Shown: positions 25,755 through 34,637 of the stretch, one piece after another
Layout: each line of letters begins with the position of its first letter
How positions within the stretch are numbered: position 1 is the first letter of the stretch
Assembly: GCF_004127445.1 (NCBI RefSeq)
Contig: NZ_QEXM01000049.1
Coordinates: 1 to 64,000, forward strand
Source: Streptomyces alfalfae
GTDB taxonomy: Bacteria > Actinomycetota > Actinomycetes > Streptomycetales > Streptomycetaceae
Direction: 5' to 3'
DNA: 64,000 nucleotides
Notes under the pieces: generated by a model
Seen by the model: the letters and a program-made list of their open reading frames with translations, nothing else
Databases searched by the model: none
What the model was told of the DNA's origin: nothing
Program-made: the position numbers and the translations under genes

Positions 25755-27989
25755 ATGGATCTCGTGCCTGCGCTCGAAGAACCCCTGAAGAAAGTGGTCG
25801 GTCCCGCCACCGCCAAGGTGATGGCCGAGCACCTCGACCTGCACACGGTCGGCGACCTCCTGCACCACTACCCCCGGCGGTATGCCGAGCGGGGCGAGCT
25901 GACCCGCCTCGCCGACCTCCCGCTGGACGAGCACGTCACGGTGGTCGCCCAGGTCGCGAGCGCGCGCCTGCACACGTTCAAGTCGCCCAAGGCGCCCCGC
26001 GGCCAGGGCCAGCGCCTCGAAGTCACCATCACCGACGGCAGCGGCGAGCTCCGCCTGGTCTTCTTCGGCCGTGGCGTCCACAAACCGCACACGGAGCTGC
26101 TGCCCGGCACCCGCGCGATGTTCGCGGGCAAGGTCTCCGTCTTCAACCACCGCCTCCAGCTGGCCCACCCGGCGTACGAACCGCTGCGCGGCGGCGACCC
26201 CGACGCCGTGGACAGCTGGGCCGGCGCGCTCATCCCGATCTATCCGGCGTGCAAGCAGCTGGAGTCCTGGAAGATCGCCAAGTCGGTCGACATGGTCCTG
26301 CCCAGCGCCCAGGAGGCCGAGGACCCGCTGCCGCCCGCCCTGCGCGACGGCCGGGGCCTCGTCCCGCTCCCCGAAGCGCTCCTGAAGATCCACCGCCCGC
26401 ACTCCAAGGCGGACATCGCCGCCGCCCGCGACCGCCTGAAGTGGGACGAGGCGTTCGTCCTCCAGGTGGCCCTGGCCCGGCGGCGGCACGCGGACGCGCA
26501 ACTGCCCGCCGTGGCCCGCAGGCCCAAGGAGGGTGGCCTCCTGGACGCCTTCGACGCCAAGCTCCCCTTCACCCTCACCGAGGGCCAGCAGAAGGTCTCC
26601 CGGGAGATCTTCGACGACCTCGCGACCGAGCATCCGATGCACCGCCTCCTCCAGGGAGAGGTCGGATCGGGCAAGACGATGGTCGCCCTGCGCGCCATGC
26701 TCGCCGTCGTCGACGCGGGCGGGCAGGCCGCCATGCTCGCGCCGACCGAGGTCCTCGCCCAGCAGCACCACCGCTCGATCGTCGAGATGATGGGCGACCT
26801 CGCCGACGGCGGGATGCTCGGCGGCGCCGAGCAGGCGACCAAGGTCACACTGCTCACCGGCTCCATGGGCGCCGCGGGCCGCCGTCAGGCCCTGCTCGAC
26901 CTGGTCACCGGTGAGGCCGGCATCGTCATCGGCACCCATGCGCTGATCGAGGACAAGGTGCAATTCCACGACCTCGGCCTGGTCGTCGTGGACGAGCAGC
27001 ACCGCTTCGGCGTCGAGCAGCGCGACGCTCTGCGCGGCAAGGGCAAGCAGCCCCCGCACCTGCTCGTCATGACGGCCACCCCCATTCCGCGCACGGTCGC
27101 GATGACGGTCTTCGGCGACCTGGAGACCTCCGTCCTCGACCAGCTCCCGGCAGGGCGTTCGCCGATCGCCAGCCATGTGGTCCCCGCCCAGGACAAGCCC
27201 CACTTCCTCGCCCGCGCCTGGGAGCGCGTGCGCGAGGAGGTCGAGAAGGGCCACCAGGCGTACGTGGTGTGCCCGCGGATCGGCGACGAGGAGGACGACC
27301 CGAGGAAGGGCGCGAAGACCGGCGGGAAGAAGTCGGCCGAGGACCGGGTGGAGGAGGCGGCCACCGCCGAGAAGCGGCCCCCGCTCGCCGTCCTCGACGT
27401 CGCCGAGCAGCTTGCCGGGGGCCCGCTGCGGGGCCTGAAGGTCGAGCCGCTGCACGGCCGCATGCAGCCCGACGACAAGGACGCCGTGATGCGGCGCTTC
27501 GCCGCGGGCGAGACCCAGGTCCTGGTCGCGACGACGGTCATCGAGGTCGGGGTGAACGTGCCGAACGCCACCGCCATGGTGATCATGGACGCCGACCGCT
27601 TCGGCGTCTCCCAGCTCCACCAGCTGCGCGGCCGGGTCGGCCGCGGCTCCGCCCCCGGCCTCTGCCTCCTGGTCACGGACATGCCCGAGGCCGCGCCCGC
27701 CCGCGCCCGCCTCGGGGCCGTCGCCGCCACGCTCGACGGCTTCGAGCTCTCCCGCATCGACCTGGAGCAGCGCCGCGAGGGCGACGTGCTCGGCCAGGCC
27801 CAGTCCGGCGTCCGCTCCAGCCTGCGCATGCTCGCGGTCATCGACGACGAGGAGATCATCGCCGCCGCCCGCGAGGAGGCCGTCACGGTGGTGGCCAAGG
27901 ACCCCGACCTGGAGCACCTGCCCGAGCTGCGCACGGCCCTGGACGCCCTGCTCGACGCCGAGCGCGAGCAGTACCTCGACAAGGGCTGA
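25755..27989 (+). CDS. recG: ATP-dependent DNA helicase RecG
   Basis: A 744-residue branch-migration helicase that reverses stalled forks and processes Holliday junctions. It has the N-terminal wedge/OB domain, Walker A GEVGSGKT near 304, the DEQHRFGVEQRD box near 414, TATPIPRT and QLRGRVGRG near 623. A charged insertion of about 30 residues (Lys/Glu/Arg-rich, near 511-545) interrupts the second helicase lobe, usual in actinomycetes. ATG start at 25755. The stop codon lies inside a 43-bp tandem repeat. Confidence 0.97.
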   Translation: MDLVPALEEPLKKVVGPATAKVMAEHLDLHTVGDLLHHYPRRYAERGELTRLADLPLDEHVTVVAQVASARLHTFKSPKAPRGQGQRLEVTITDGSGELRLVFFGRGVHKPHTELLPGTRAMFAGKVSVFNHRLQLAHPAYEPLRGGDPDAVDSWAGALIPIYPACKQLESWKIAKSVDMVLPSAQEAEDPLPPALRDGRGLVPLPEALLKIHRPHSKADIAAARDRLKWDEAFVLQVALARRRHADAQLPAVARRPKEGGLLDAFDAKLPFTLTEGQQKVSREIFDDLATEHPMHRLLQGEVGSGKTMVALRAMLAVVDAGGQAAMLAPTEVLAQQHHRSIVEMMGDLADGGMLGGAEQATKVTLLTGSMGAAGRRQALLDLVTGEAGIVIGTHALIEDKVQFHDLGLVVVDEQHRFGVEQRDALRGKGKQPPHLLVMTATPIPRTVAMTVFGDLETSVLDQLPAGRSPIASHVVPAQDKPHFLARAWERVREEVEKGHQAYVVCPRIGDEEDDPRKGAKTGGKKSAEDRVEEAATAEKRPPLAVLDVAEQLAGGPLRGLKVEPLHGRMQPDDKDAVMRRFAAGETQVLVATTVIEVGVNVPNATAMVIMDADRFGVSQLHQLRGRVGRGSAPGLCLLVTDMPEAAPARARLGAVAATLDGFELSRIDLEQRREGDVLGQAQSGVRSSLRMLAVIDDEEIIAAAREEAVTVVAKDPDLEHLPELRTALDALLDAEREQYLDKG

Positions 27990-28075
27990 GCCGCCTCGGT
28001 GACCAGGGCCGGCCCACCGCCACAGGCGCTGAGCCGCCCCGGCGGCCGGGGCCGGCCCACCTCGACAAGGGCTGA
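27972..28075 (+). repeat. 43-bp tandem repeat spanning the recG stop codon
   Basis: Units start with GCTGAGCCGCC at 27985 and 28028, and a third GCTGA begins at 28071; each unit also carries GGGCCGGCCCACC. The recG end CTCGACAAGGGCTGA (27975-27989) recurs exactly 86 bases later (28061-28075). The copies are imperfect, so the event is not recent. Confidence 0.85.
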
Positions 28076-28142
28076 CCCCCGCCCACGCCATATCGTGGAA
28101 GGACCACAGCCCAGCCAGCCGCAGCCAGCCAGAAGGACTCAG

Positions 28143-28736
28143 ATGACCCGCGTGATCGCCGGTACGGCCGGCGGACGCCGCCTCGCCGTACCGCCCGGGA
28201 ACGGCACCCGTCCCACGTCCGACCGGGCGCGCGAGGGCCTCTTCTCCACCTGGCAGGCGCTCCAGGGCACGCTCGACGGCACCCGTGTGCTCGATCTGTA
28301 CGCGGGTTCGGGAGCCGTCGGCCTGGAGGCCCTCTCCCGGGGCTCGGCGCACACCCTGCTGGTCGAGGCGGACGCGCGGGCGGCCCGCACGATCCGGGAG
28401 AACGTGCGGGCGGTCGGTCTGTCCGGAGCCGAGGTGAGAGCGGGCAAAGCCGCCCAGATCATCCGGCAGGGGCGGCCCTCCACCCCGTATGACCTGGTCT
28501 TTCTCGATCCGCCCTATGCGGTGGGCGATGACGATCTTCGGGAGATACTGCTCACACTCCGCTCGGAAGGCTGGCTCACGGACGAAGCGCTCGTCACCGT
28601 TGAACGCAGTACAAGAGGCGGTGAATTCGGCTGGCCGGAGGGGTTCGAACCTCTCAGGTCCCGTCGCTACGGCGAGGGGACGTTTTGGTACGGTCGCGCC
28701 GCCTCTACGTGCGACGACTCAGAGATCGCGCCATGA
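28143..28736 (+). CDS. rsmD: 16S rRNA (guanine(966)-N(2))-methyltransferase RsmD
   Basis: A 197-residue Rossmann-fold methyltransferase. It has MTRVIAGTAGGRRL at the N-terminus, the SAM motif LDLYAGSGAVGLEALSRG near 49 and the catalytic LDPPY near 121, characteristic of N2-guanine methylation. ATG start at 28143. The last codons overlap the region of a possible upstream coaD start, and the rsmD-coaD pair is conserved widely. Confidence 0.96.
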   Translation: MTRVIAGTAGGRRLAVPPGNGTRPTSDRAREGLFSTWQALQGTLDGTRVLDLYAGSGAVGLEALSRGSAHTLLVEADARAARTIRENVRAVGLSGAEVRAGKAAQIIRQGRPSTPYDLVFLDPPYAVGDDDLREILLTLRSEGWLTDEALVTVERSTRGGEFGWPEGFEPLRSRRYGEGTFWYGRAASTCDDSEIAP

Positions 28737-28762
28737 CCGGACCGGAGAGCGAGGGACTCACG

Positions 28763-29242
28763 ATGCGCCGCGCCGTCTGTCCGGGGTCGTTCGACCCCAT
28801 CACCAATGGACACCTCGACATCATCGCCCGCGCCTCCAAGCTGTACGACGTGGTGCACGTGGCGGTGATGATCAACCAGTCGAAGAAGGGTTTGTTCGGG
28901 ATCGAGGAGCGGATAGAGCTGATCCGCCAGGTCACGGCCGACTTCGGCAACGTCGAGGTGGAGTCCTTCCACGGCCTCCTCGTCGACTTCTGCAAGCAGC
29001 GCGACATCCCGGCCATCGTCAAGGGCCTGCGCGCGGTCAGCGACTTCGACTACGAACTCCAGATGGCCCAGATGAACAACGGCCTCTCGGGCGTCGAGAC
29101 CCTGTTCGTCCCGACCAACCCCACCTACAGCTTCCTCTCCTCCTCGCTGGTCAAGGAGGTCGCGGCCTGGGGCGGCGATGTCGCGCACCTGCTGCCCCCG
29201 GTGGTCCACCAGGCCCTGGTCGAACGCCTGGGCGAGAAGTGA
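28763..29242 (+). CDS. coaD: Phosphopantetheine adenylyltransferase
   Basis: A 159-residue enzyme for the penultimate step of CoA synthesis. The nucleotidyl-transferase signature is PGSFDPITNGHLDII at 7-21, and the C-terminal TNPTYSFLSSSLVKEVA is diagnostic. ATG 28763 gives the family length and has GAGGGA upstream. An in-frame ATG at 28733 overlapping the rsmD stop would add ten residues and is a less likely alternative. Confidence 0.97.
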   Translation: MRRAVCPGSFDPITNGHLDIIARASKLYDVVHVAVMINQSKKGLFGIEERIELIRQVTADFGNVEVESFHGLLVDFCKQRDIPAIVKGLRAVSDFDYELQMAQMNNGLSGVETLFVPTNPTYSFLSSSLVKEVAAWGGDVAHLLPPVVHQALVERLGEK

Positions 29243-29285
29243 CGCCGGAGGCGGGGCGCTGACAGCCCGTCACCCGGTGTCGGGC

Positions 29286-29312
29286 GGACGACCACTGGCC
29301 TTACAGTCGTCC
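29286..29312 (+). terminator. Possible terminator after coaD
   Basis: GGACGAC (29286-29292) pairs with GTCGTCC (29306-29312) around a 13-base loop, 43 bases past the coaD stop. A moderate stem without a T tract. Confidence 0.4.
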
Positions 29313-29353
29313 CGTCCGTCTCCCAACCAGCTGTAGAGAGTGGCGAGCACACG

Positions 29354-30493
29354 GTGGACGTGCAGAAGAAGATCGACGAGATCGTCCGGGCGATCGGCAG
29401 CGCCCGGTCCATGCCCATGTCGGCCTCGTGCGTGGTCAACCGCGCCGATCTGCTCTCGATGCTCGAAGAGGTGCGCCAGGCGCTGCCGGGCTCCCTCGCC
29501 CAGGCCCAGGAGCTGATCGGCGGACGCGAGCAGCTCGTCGAGCAGGCCCGCCAGGAGGCCGAGCGCATCATCGAGAGCGCGCACGCCGAGCGCGGCTCCC
29601 TGATCTCCGACACCGAGGTGGCCCGCCGCTCCCAGGGCGAGGCCGAGCGCATCCTCGCCGAGGCCCGCCAGGCCGCCGAGGACGTCCGCACCGAGGCCGA
29701 CGACTACGTGGACAGCAAGCTCGCCAACTTCGAGGTCGTCCTCACCAAGACCCTCGGCTCCGTCGGCCGCGGCCGCGAGAAGCTCCTCGGCACCGGACCC
29801 GGCCTCGACGAGAACGGGTACGAGGACGAGGACGCCCCCGAGCGCAGCCACGACCCCGAGGCCCTGCGCCGCAACGCCGACGCGTACGTCGACGCCAAGC
29901 TCGGCGCTTTCGAGGCGGTCCTCGCCAAGACCCTTGAGGCGGTCGGCCGCGGCCGCCAGACCCTGCACGGCAGGGCCCCCGCCGACGAGCTGGGCTCCCT
30001 CGGCGAGGGCACGGGGCCCCAGGGCCACACCACCGACGCCGAGTACCTCGCGGACCTCGCGGCCACCCCGGTCGACGCGCCCGCGCGGCAGCAGGCCCCG
30101 CCGCCCCAGCAGCCCCCGGCGCCGCCCCAGGCCCCGCCGGTCCCGCCACAGGAGCCGTACGCACAGCCGCAGCAGCAGCCGGACCCGTACGGGTACCAGG
30201 ACCAGTACGCGTACCAGCAGCAGCCCTACGGCCAGCAGGACCCGTACGCGTACCAGCACCAGGATCAACACCGGGACCAGCACCAGGGCCTGCCCCAGCA
30301 GCACCAGTACGGCTACCCGCAGCAGTCCTACGAGCAGCCCTACGACCAGCACCAACAGCCCCACCCGGCCCAGCAGCCGCACCAGCCCCACCAGCCCCCG
30401 TACGAGGCGGCAGGGACGCTGGAGGAGGCCAGCCTCTTCGACACGACCATGATCAGCGCCGAGCAGCTCCGCCAGTACGAGCAGGGGCGCTAG
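29354..30493 (+). CDS. Coiled-coil protein with duplicated segment and Gln/Pro/Tyr-rich tail
   Basis: A 379-residue cytoplasmic protein. Residues 30-110 form a charged coiled coil (repeated EQARQEAERI and AEARQAAEDV) like DivIVA or ATP synthase b-type proteins. Two similar segments follow: DDYVDSKLANFEVVLTKTL near 116 and DAYVDAKLGAFEAVLAKTL near 176. From about residue 245 the chain is Gln/Pro/Tyr-rich and probably disordered, closing with a short acidic end. The ORF is conserved between coaD and the rpmF operon in Streptomyces as I recall, but the function is unknown; a cell-envelope or polar-growth scaffold is a guess. GTG start at 29354. Confidence 0.85.
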   Translation: MDVQKKIDEIVRAIGSARSMPMSASCVVNRADLLSMLEEVRQALPGSLAQAQELIGGREQLVEQARQEAERIIESAHAERGSLISDTEVARRSQGEAERILAEARQAAEDVRTEADDYVDSKLANFEVVLTKTLGSVGRGREKLLGTGPGLDENGYEDEDAPERSHDPEALRRNADAYVDAKLGAFEAVLAKTLEAVGRGRQTLHGRAPADELGSLGEGTGPQGHTTDAEYLADLAATPVDAPARQQAPPPQQPPAPPQAPPVPPQEPYAQPQQQPDPYGYQDQYAYQQQPYGQQDPYAYQHQDQHRDQHQGLPQQHQYGYPQQSYEQPYDQHQQPHPAQQPHQPHQPPYEAAGTLEEASLFDTTMISAEQLRQYEQGR

Positions 30494-30512
30494 CGAGGCG
30501 GTTCGGACCGGA

Positions 30513-30542
30513 TTGGGCCGAGAGCGAAAGGTCAAGTATCCT
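30513..30542 (+). promoter_or_regulatory. Possible promoter of the yceD-rpmF-rnc-mutM operon
   Basis: TTGGGC (30513-30518) and TATCCT (30537-30542) are 18 bases apart, starting 20 bases after the preceding stop codon. Pattern only. Confidence 0.4.
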
Positions 30543-30657
30543 GGCTCTTCGGTCGCGCATACGTCCGCGACTCGGGCTGCCCACACCAGTGGCGAATGAG
30601 CCGCAGCAGTGCGACGGCCCCCCTTTGAACTCCCCGGATCCGAAAGCAGGAGAAGCC

Positions 30658-31311
30658 CTGAGCACGCGCCTCGACCACCGCAACCCACTCGTGTTCGACA
30701 CACACGAGCTGGGTCGGCGTCCTGGCGCCATGCAGCGGGTGACCCGCGAGGTCGAAGCCCCCGGTCCGCCCGGTGTCTTCGGCATCGAAGGGGTCATCGG
30801 GGTGCCGCAGGGCGCCCCGGTCCAGCTGGACGTCCGTCTTGAGTCGGTCATGGAAGGGGTGCTTGTCACAGGCACCGCCCGTGCATCGGCCGAGGGGGAG
30901 TGCGTAAGGTGTCTGGAGCCGCTCGAGCTGGAGCTCGCAGCGGACTTCCAGGAGATGTTCTCGTACCCTGACGCCGACGACCGGGGCCGCGCAGCGGAAC
31001 CGGCCGACGACGCCGAGGAAGACGAGGACAGGCTCTTTCTCGAGGACGGCATGTTCGACCTCGAGCCCGTGCTGCGTGATGCGGTGGTGCTCGCACTGCC
31101 GATGCAGCCGGTGTGCCAGGACGACTGCCCGGGTCTGTGCTCCCAGTGCGGAGCGCGGCTCGCGGACGACCCGGACCACCACCATGACGCCGTCGACATT
31201 CGTTGGGCGGCACTGCAGGGACTCGCCGGCACCATCCAGGACGGCGAGAAGGACGAGATGAGCGGCGACGCGCCTCGATCAGCGCACGTCGACGAGAAGC
31301 AGGAGAAGTAG
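30658..31311 (+). CDS. YceD/DUF177 family protein
   Basis: About 217 residues; a DUF177 protein, the family that precedes rpmF in most bacteria and is linked to 23S rRNA maturation. It has NPLVFDTHELGRRPG near the start, a first Cys pair ECVRCLEPLELEL and a second Cys cluster CQDDCPGLCSQCGARL, together suggesting a zinc site. The start is uncertain: the frame is open from GTG 30589, a TTG lies at 30625, and the CTG at 30658 is the only one with a well-placed AGGAGA. The stop is two bases before rpmF. Confidence 0.88.
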   Translation: MSTRLDHRNPLVFDTHELGRRPGAMQRVTREVEAPGPPGVFGIEGVIGVPQGAPVQLDVRLESVMEGVLVTGTARASAEGECVRCLEPLELELAADFQEMFSYPDADDRGRAAEPADDAEEDEDRLFLEDGMFDLEPVLRDAVVLALPMQPVCQDDCPGLCSQCGARLADDPDHHHDAVDIRWAALQGLAGTIQDGEKDEMSGDAPRSAHVDEKQEK

Positions 31312-31313
31312 CC

Positions 31314-31487
31314 GTGGCTGTTCCGAAGCGGAAGATGTCGCGCAGCAACACGCGCCACCGCCGGTCGCAGTGGAAGGCTGCGGTCCCCACCTTGGTTTCG
31401 TGTGAGCGTTGCCAGGAGCCCAAGCTGCAGCACATCGCGTGCCCGAGCTGTGGCACCTACAACAAGCGCCAGGTCCTCGAGGTCTGA
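31314..31487 (+). CDS. rpmF: 50S ribosomal protein L32
   Basis: A 57-residue large-subunit protein starting MAVPKRKMSRSNTRHRRSQW, with two Cys pairs (CERC and CPSC) for zinc. GTG start at 31314 two bases after the DUF177 stop, with AGGAGA upstream. It is followed after eight bases by rnc. Confidence 0.97.
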   Translation: MAVPKRKMSRSNTRHRRSQWKAAVPTLVSCERCQEPKLQHIACPSCGTYNKRQVLEV

Positions 31488-31494
31488 GCGGCTG

Positions 31495-32319
31495 GTGAGA
31501 GGCACCGTGTCTAGCCCCAAGAAGGCGGAAGACGCCAAGAAACTGGCGGAGACAACGGCCTCGTCCCACACGCTTCTGGAAGGGCGGCTCGGGTACAAGC
31601 TCGAGTCCGCCCTTCTGGTGCGCGCGCTGACCCACCGTTCGTACGCGTACGAGAACGGCGGCCTGCCGACGAACGAGCGTCTTGAGTTCCTCGGGGACTC
31701 CGTGCTCGGTCTCGTCGTCACGGACACGCTGTACCGAACCCACCCCGACCTGCCCGAAGGCCAGTTGGCCAAGTTGCGGGCCGCGGTGGTCAACTCGCGT
31801 GCGCTGGCGGAGGTCAGCCGCGGCCTCGAACTCGGCTCCTTCATCCGGCTCGGCCGGGGCGAAGAGGGCACGGGAGGCCGGGACAAGGCATCCATCCTCG
31901 CCGACACCCTTGAAGCGGTGATCGGCGCGGTCTATCTGGACCAGGGTCTGGACGCGGCGGGTGAGCTGGTGCACCGGCTCTTCGACCCGCTGATCGAGAA
32001 GTCCTCGAACCTGGGAGCGGGCCTGGACTGGAAGACCAGTCTCCAGGAGCTCACCGCGACGGAGAGCCTCGGCGTGCCCGAGTACCTCGTCACGGAGAGC
32101 GGACCCGACCACGAGAAGACCTTTACTGCTGCCGCCCGCGTCGGAGGCGTCTCGTACGGCACCGGCACCGGCCGCAGCAAGAAGGAAGCGGAGCAGCAGG
32201 CCGCCGAGTCCGCGTGGCGCGCGATCCGCGCCGCGGCGGACGAGCGGTTGAAGGCGGCGGAAGCCGTCGTCGCCGCTGCCGAGCAGGTCGACGGGGGCGC
32301 CGAAGCCCCGTCGGTCTGA
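31495..32319 (+). CDS. rnc: Ribonuclease III
   Basis: A 274-residue double-strand-specific endoribonuclease that processes rRNA and regulates antibiotic production in Streptomyces (AbsB). The catalytic signature NERLEFLGDSVLGLVV is near 60-75 with the second acidic cluster DTLEAVIGAVYLDQG near 137. A double-stranded RNA-binding domain follows from about 182 (KTSLQELTA to KKEAEQQAAESAW). GTG 31495 is given; GTG 31507 (VSSPKK) after GAGAGG is a close alternative. Confidence 0.96.
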   Translation: MRGTVSSPKKAEDAKKLAETTASSHTLLEGRLGYKLESALLVRALTHRSYAYENGGLPTNERLEFLGDSVLGLVVTDTLYRTHPDLPEGQLAKLRAAVVNSRALAEVSRGLELGSFIRLGRGEEGTGGRDKASILADTLEAVIGAVYLDQGLDAAGELVHRLFDPLIEKSSNLGAGLDWKTSLQELTATESLGVPEYLVTESGPDHEKTFTAAARVGGVSYGTGTGRSKKEAEQQAAESAWRAIRAAADERLKAAEAVVAAAEQVDGGAEAPSV

Positions 32320-32433
32320 CAGCCGCTTCACCGGCTGGTGCCGGTCGCCCCTCCCGGGGGGTGGCCGGCACCAGCTGTTTCACCGCCTCACGGCGGGCCT
32401 CCTGCCCACCCCACCGCCACCCGGAGTGTTCAC

Positions 32434-33294
32434 GTGCCCGAGCTGCCCGAAGTCGAAGTCGTCCGACGCGGCCTTGAGCGCTGGGTCAGCGGTCGGGTGG
32501 TGGACGAGGTGCGCGTGCTGCACCCGCGTGCCGTGCGCAGGCACCTCGCGGGCGGAGAGGACTTCGGCGCCCGGCTGCGGGGGCACCGGATCGGGCTCGC
32601 CCAGCGGCGCGGCAAGTACCTGTGGCTGCCGCTCGCCGACTCCGCCCAGTCGGTCCTCGCGCACCTCGGGATGAGCGGCCAGCTCCTGGTGCAGCCGCAC
32701 GACGCCCCGGACGAGAAGCATCTGCGCATCCGTGTGCGGTTCGCCGACGAGCAGGGCACCGAGCTGCGCTTCGTCGACCAGCGGACCTTCGGCGGGCTCT
32801 CGCTGCACGACAACACCCCCGACGGGCTGCCCGACGTCATCGCGCACATCGCGCGCGACCCGCTGGACACCGCCTTCGACGACGACGCCTTCCACCTCGC
32901 GCTGCGCCGCCGCCGTACGACGATCAAGCGGGCGCTGCTCGACCAGTCGCTGATCAGCGGCGTCGGCAACATCTACGCCGACGAGGCGCTGTGGCGCGCG
33001 CGTCTGCACTACGAGCGCCCCACCGCCGGCTTCACGCGCCCCCGCACGGCGGAACTCCTCGGGCATGTGCGGGACGTGATGAACGCGGCCCTCGCCGTCG
33101 GCGGCACCAGCTTCGACAGCCTCTACGTCAACGTGAACGGCGAATCCGGCTACTTCGAGCGCTCCCTCGACGCCTACGGCCGCGAGGAGATGCCCTGCCG
33201 CCGCTGCGGCACGGCGATCCGCCGCCGCCCCTGGATGAACCGCTCCAGCTACTTCTGCCCGCGCTGTCAGCGCCCGCCGCGCGTCGCGTCGTAA
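32434..33294 (+). CDS. mutM: Formamidopyrimidine-DNA glycosylase
   Basis: A 286-residue base-excision repair enzyme removing 8-oxoguanine. After Met removal the N-terminus is PELPEVE with the catalytic Pro. SGVGNIYADEALW (helix-two-turn-helix) is near 173. The C-terminal zinc finger CRRC...CPRC is near 257-280. GTG start at 32434. The gap after rnc is 114 bases and has no clear terminator, so it may be the last gene of the rpmF operon. Its 3' end overlaps the convergent HxlR gene by 28 bases. Confidence 0.96.
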   Translation: MPELPEVEVVRRGLERWVSGRVVDEVRVLHPRAVRRHLAGGEDFGARLRGHRIGLAQRRGKYLWLPLADSAQSVLAHLGMSGQLLVQPHDAPDEKHLRIRVRFADEQGTELRFVDQRTFGGLSLHDNTPDGLPDVIAHIARDPLDTAFDDDAFHLALRRRRTTIKRALLDQSLISGVGNIYADEALWRARLHYERPTAGFTRPRTAELLGHVRDVMNAALAVGGTSFDSLYVNVNGESGYFERSLDAYGREEMPCRRCGTAIRRRPWMNRSSYFCPRCQRPPRVAS

Positions 33295-33650
33295 CGCTCC
33301 TGTGCCCGCAGGACGTCGCCCTGGCGGCCCTCGACGAAATCGATCAGGGCCAGCAGGCGCTCGGCGACCCCCTGTCCGAGCGGGGTGAGCCGGTAGTCCA
33401 CGCGGGGCGGGTTGGTCGGCTGCGCGTCACGCTGCACCAGGCCGTCGCGCTCCAGCGCGTGCAGGGTCTGGGAGAGCATCTTCTCGCTCACGCCGTCGAC
33501 GCGGCGGCGCAGTTCGTTGAAGCGGAACGTGCCGTCGTGCAGCGCCCCGAGCGTGAGCGCCCCCCAGCGACCCGTGACGTGCTCCAGCGTGCTCCGGGAC
33601 GGGCACTGCCGGGAGAACACGTCGAAGGCACGGTCCGTGGAATCCACCAT
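33267..33650 (-). CDS. HxlR-family transcriptional regulator
   Basis: A 127-residue winged-helix regulator: CPSRSTLEHVTGRWGALTLGAL with the family Cys near residue 16, the recognition helix region RFNELRRRVDGVSEKMLSQTL near 42-62, and the wing PPRVDYRLTPLG. The Cys often serves as a redox or electrophile sensor. GTG or ATG start near 33650. No obvious divergent target gene lies beside it; the next gene upstream on this strand is the broken CAP-domain gene. Confidence 0.9.
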   Translation of the reverse strand: MVDSTDRAFDVFSRQCPSRSTLEHVTGRWGALTLGALHDGTFRFNELRRRVDGVSEKMLSQTLHALERDGLVQRDAQPTNPPRVDYRLTPLGQGVAERLLALIDFVEGRQGDVLRAQERYDATRGGR

Positions 33651-33750
33651 ACGGACACGGTACTCCCGGTGAGCGCTTCCCGAGGGGTTGCGCTCACCAA
33701 CAGATAGCGCGCACCGCGCGGAAGCGGGTCCGGGAGGCGGGACGGCTTTC

Positions 33751-34637
33751 TCAGAAGCCGAAGTCCTGCGTCCACCAAGGGCCGCCGGGTGCGAAGTGCA
33801 CGCCGACGCCCAGGGTCTTGTAGTCGCAGTTCAGTATGTTGGCGCGGTGGCCCGAGCTGTTCATCCAGGCGTCCATCACGGACCGGGCGTTCGCCTGGCC
33901 GCGGGCGATGTTCTCGCCGCCGAGGTCGGTTATGCCGGCCTTCTCCGCCCGGTCCCACGGCGTCGCGCCGTCCGGGTCGGTGTGGTCGAAGAAGTCGCGC
34001 CCCGCCATGTCCGAGCTGAACTCCCCGGCCAGTGCGGCGAGCCCGCTGTCGGCCGTCACGGGGCGGCACCCCGCCTTGGCCCGCTCTTCGTTGACCAGCG
34101 TCAGGACGGATGTCTCCGCCGCGCGGCGCTCGGCGCCGGCGCGGTGCTCTTCGGGGGCGCCTCCGGCGCGCGCTCGCGCTCCGGCGTGCGGGACGGGCCC
34201 GGCGCCGTCTTGTTGCCGGCCTCGGCCTTCGGGTTCCGCGTCGAGGGCTTCTCGGACGGCGTCCTCGACGGCTCGGGCGCGGCCTGGGAGGGAGCGGGCG
34301 CAGGCGCCTGCGCGCGTCCGGAGCCACGGCTCGGCGACGGCTCCCCGCGCTCGACCCCGACGCCGGCGCCGCCCTGGGTGTCCACCTCGGCGGGAGCGGT
34401 CGCTGCGCGGACCTTGCCGGGTCCGGTCTCGTCGCCGAGCCGGAAGCCGTCACCGCCGGGCAGCACGCCCGTGCCGACCGCCACGGCGCCCATGGCGACG
34501 GCGGCGGAGACGCCGAGCAGGCCCGTCCGCACCGGGGCGGAGGCCCGGTTCCCGCGGCGGTGGCGCGTCGTCCTGCCCGGATGGTTCTCGGGGGTGGCGG
34601 CGGCCCGCACACCGCCTGAGCGTCGGTGGCGTCCCAT
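33751..34637 (-). pseudogene. Frameshifted secreted CAP/SCP-domain protein
   Basis: Two frames together encode a typical Streptomyces CAP-superfamily protein. The first (ATG 34637 to TGA 34101) gives a basic N-terminus, a membrane or signal segment (TGLLGVSAAVAMGAVAVG) and a long Pro/Ala/Ser linker. The second frame, from about 34120, begins AETSVLTLVNEERAKAG and carries the CAP domain (DFFDHTDPDG, GENIARGQ, SGHRANILN) to 33751. A one-base loss in the GC run near 34113-34130 explains the split. The CAP core itself is intact, so this may be a sequencing error, recent decay or programmed slippage. Confidence 0.78.
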
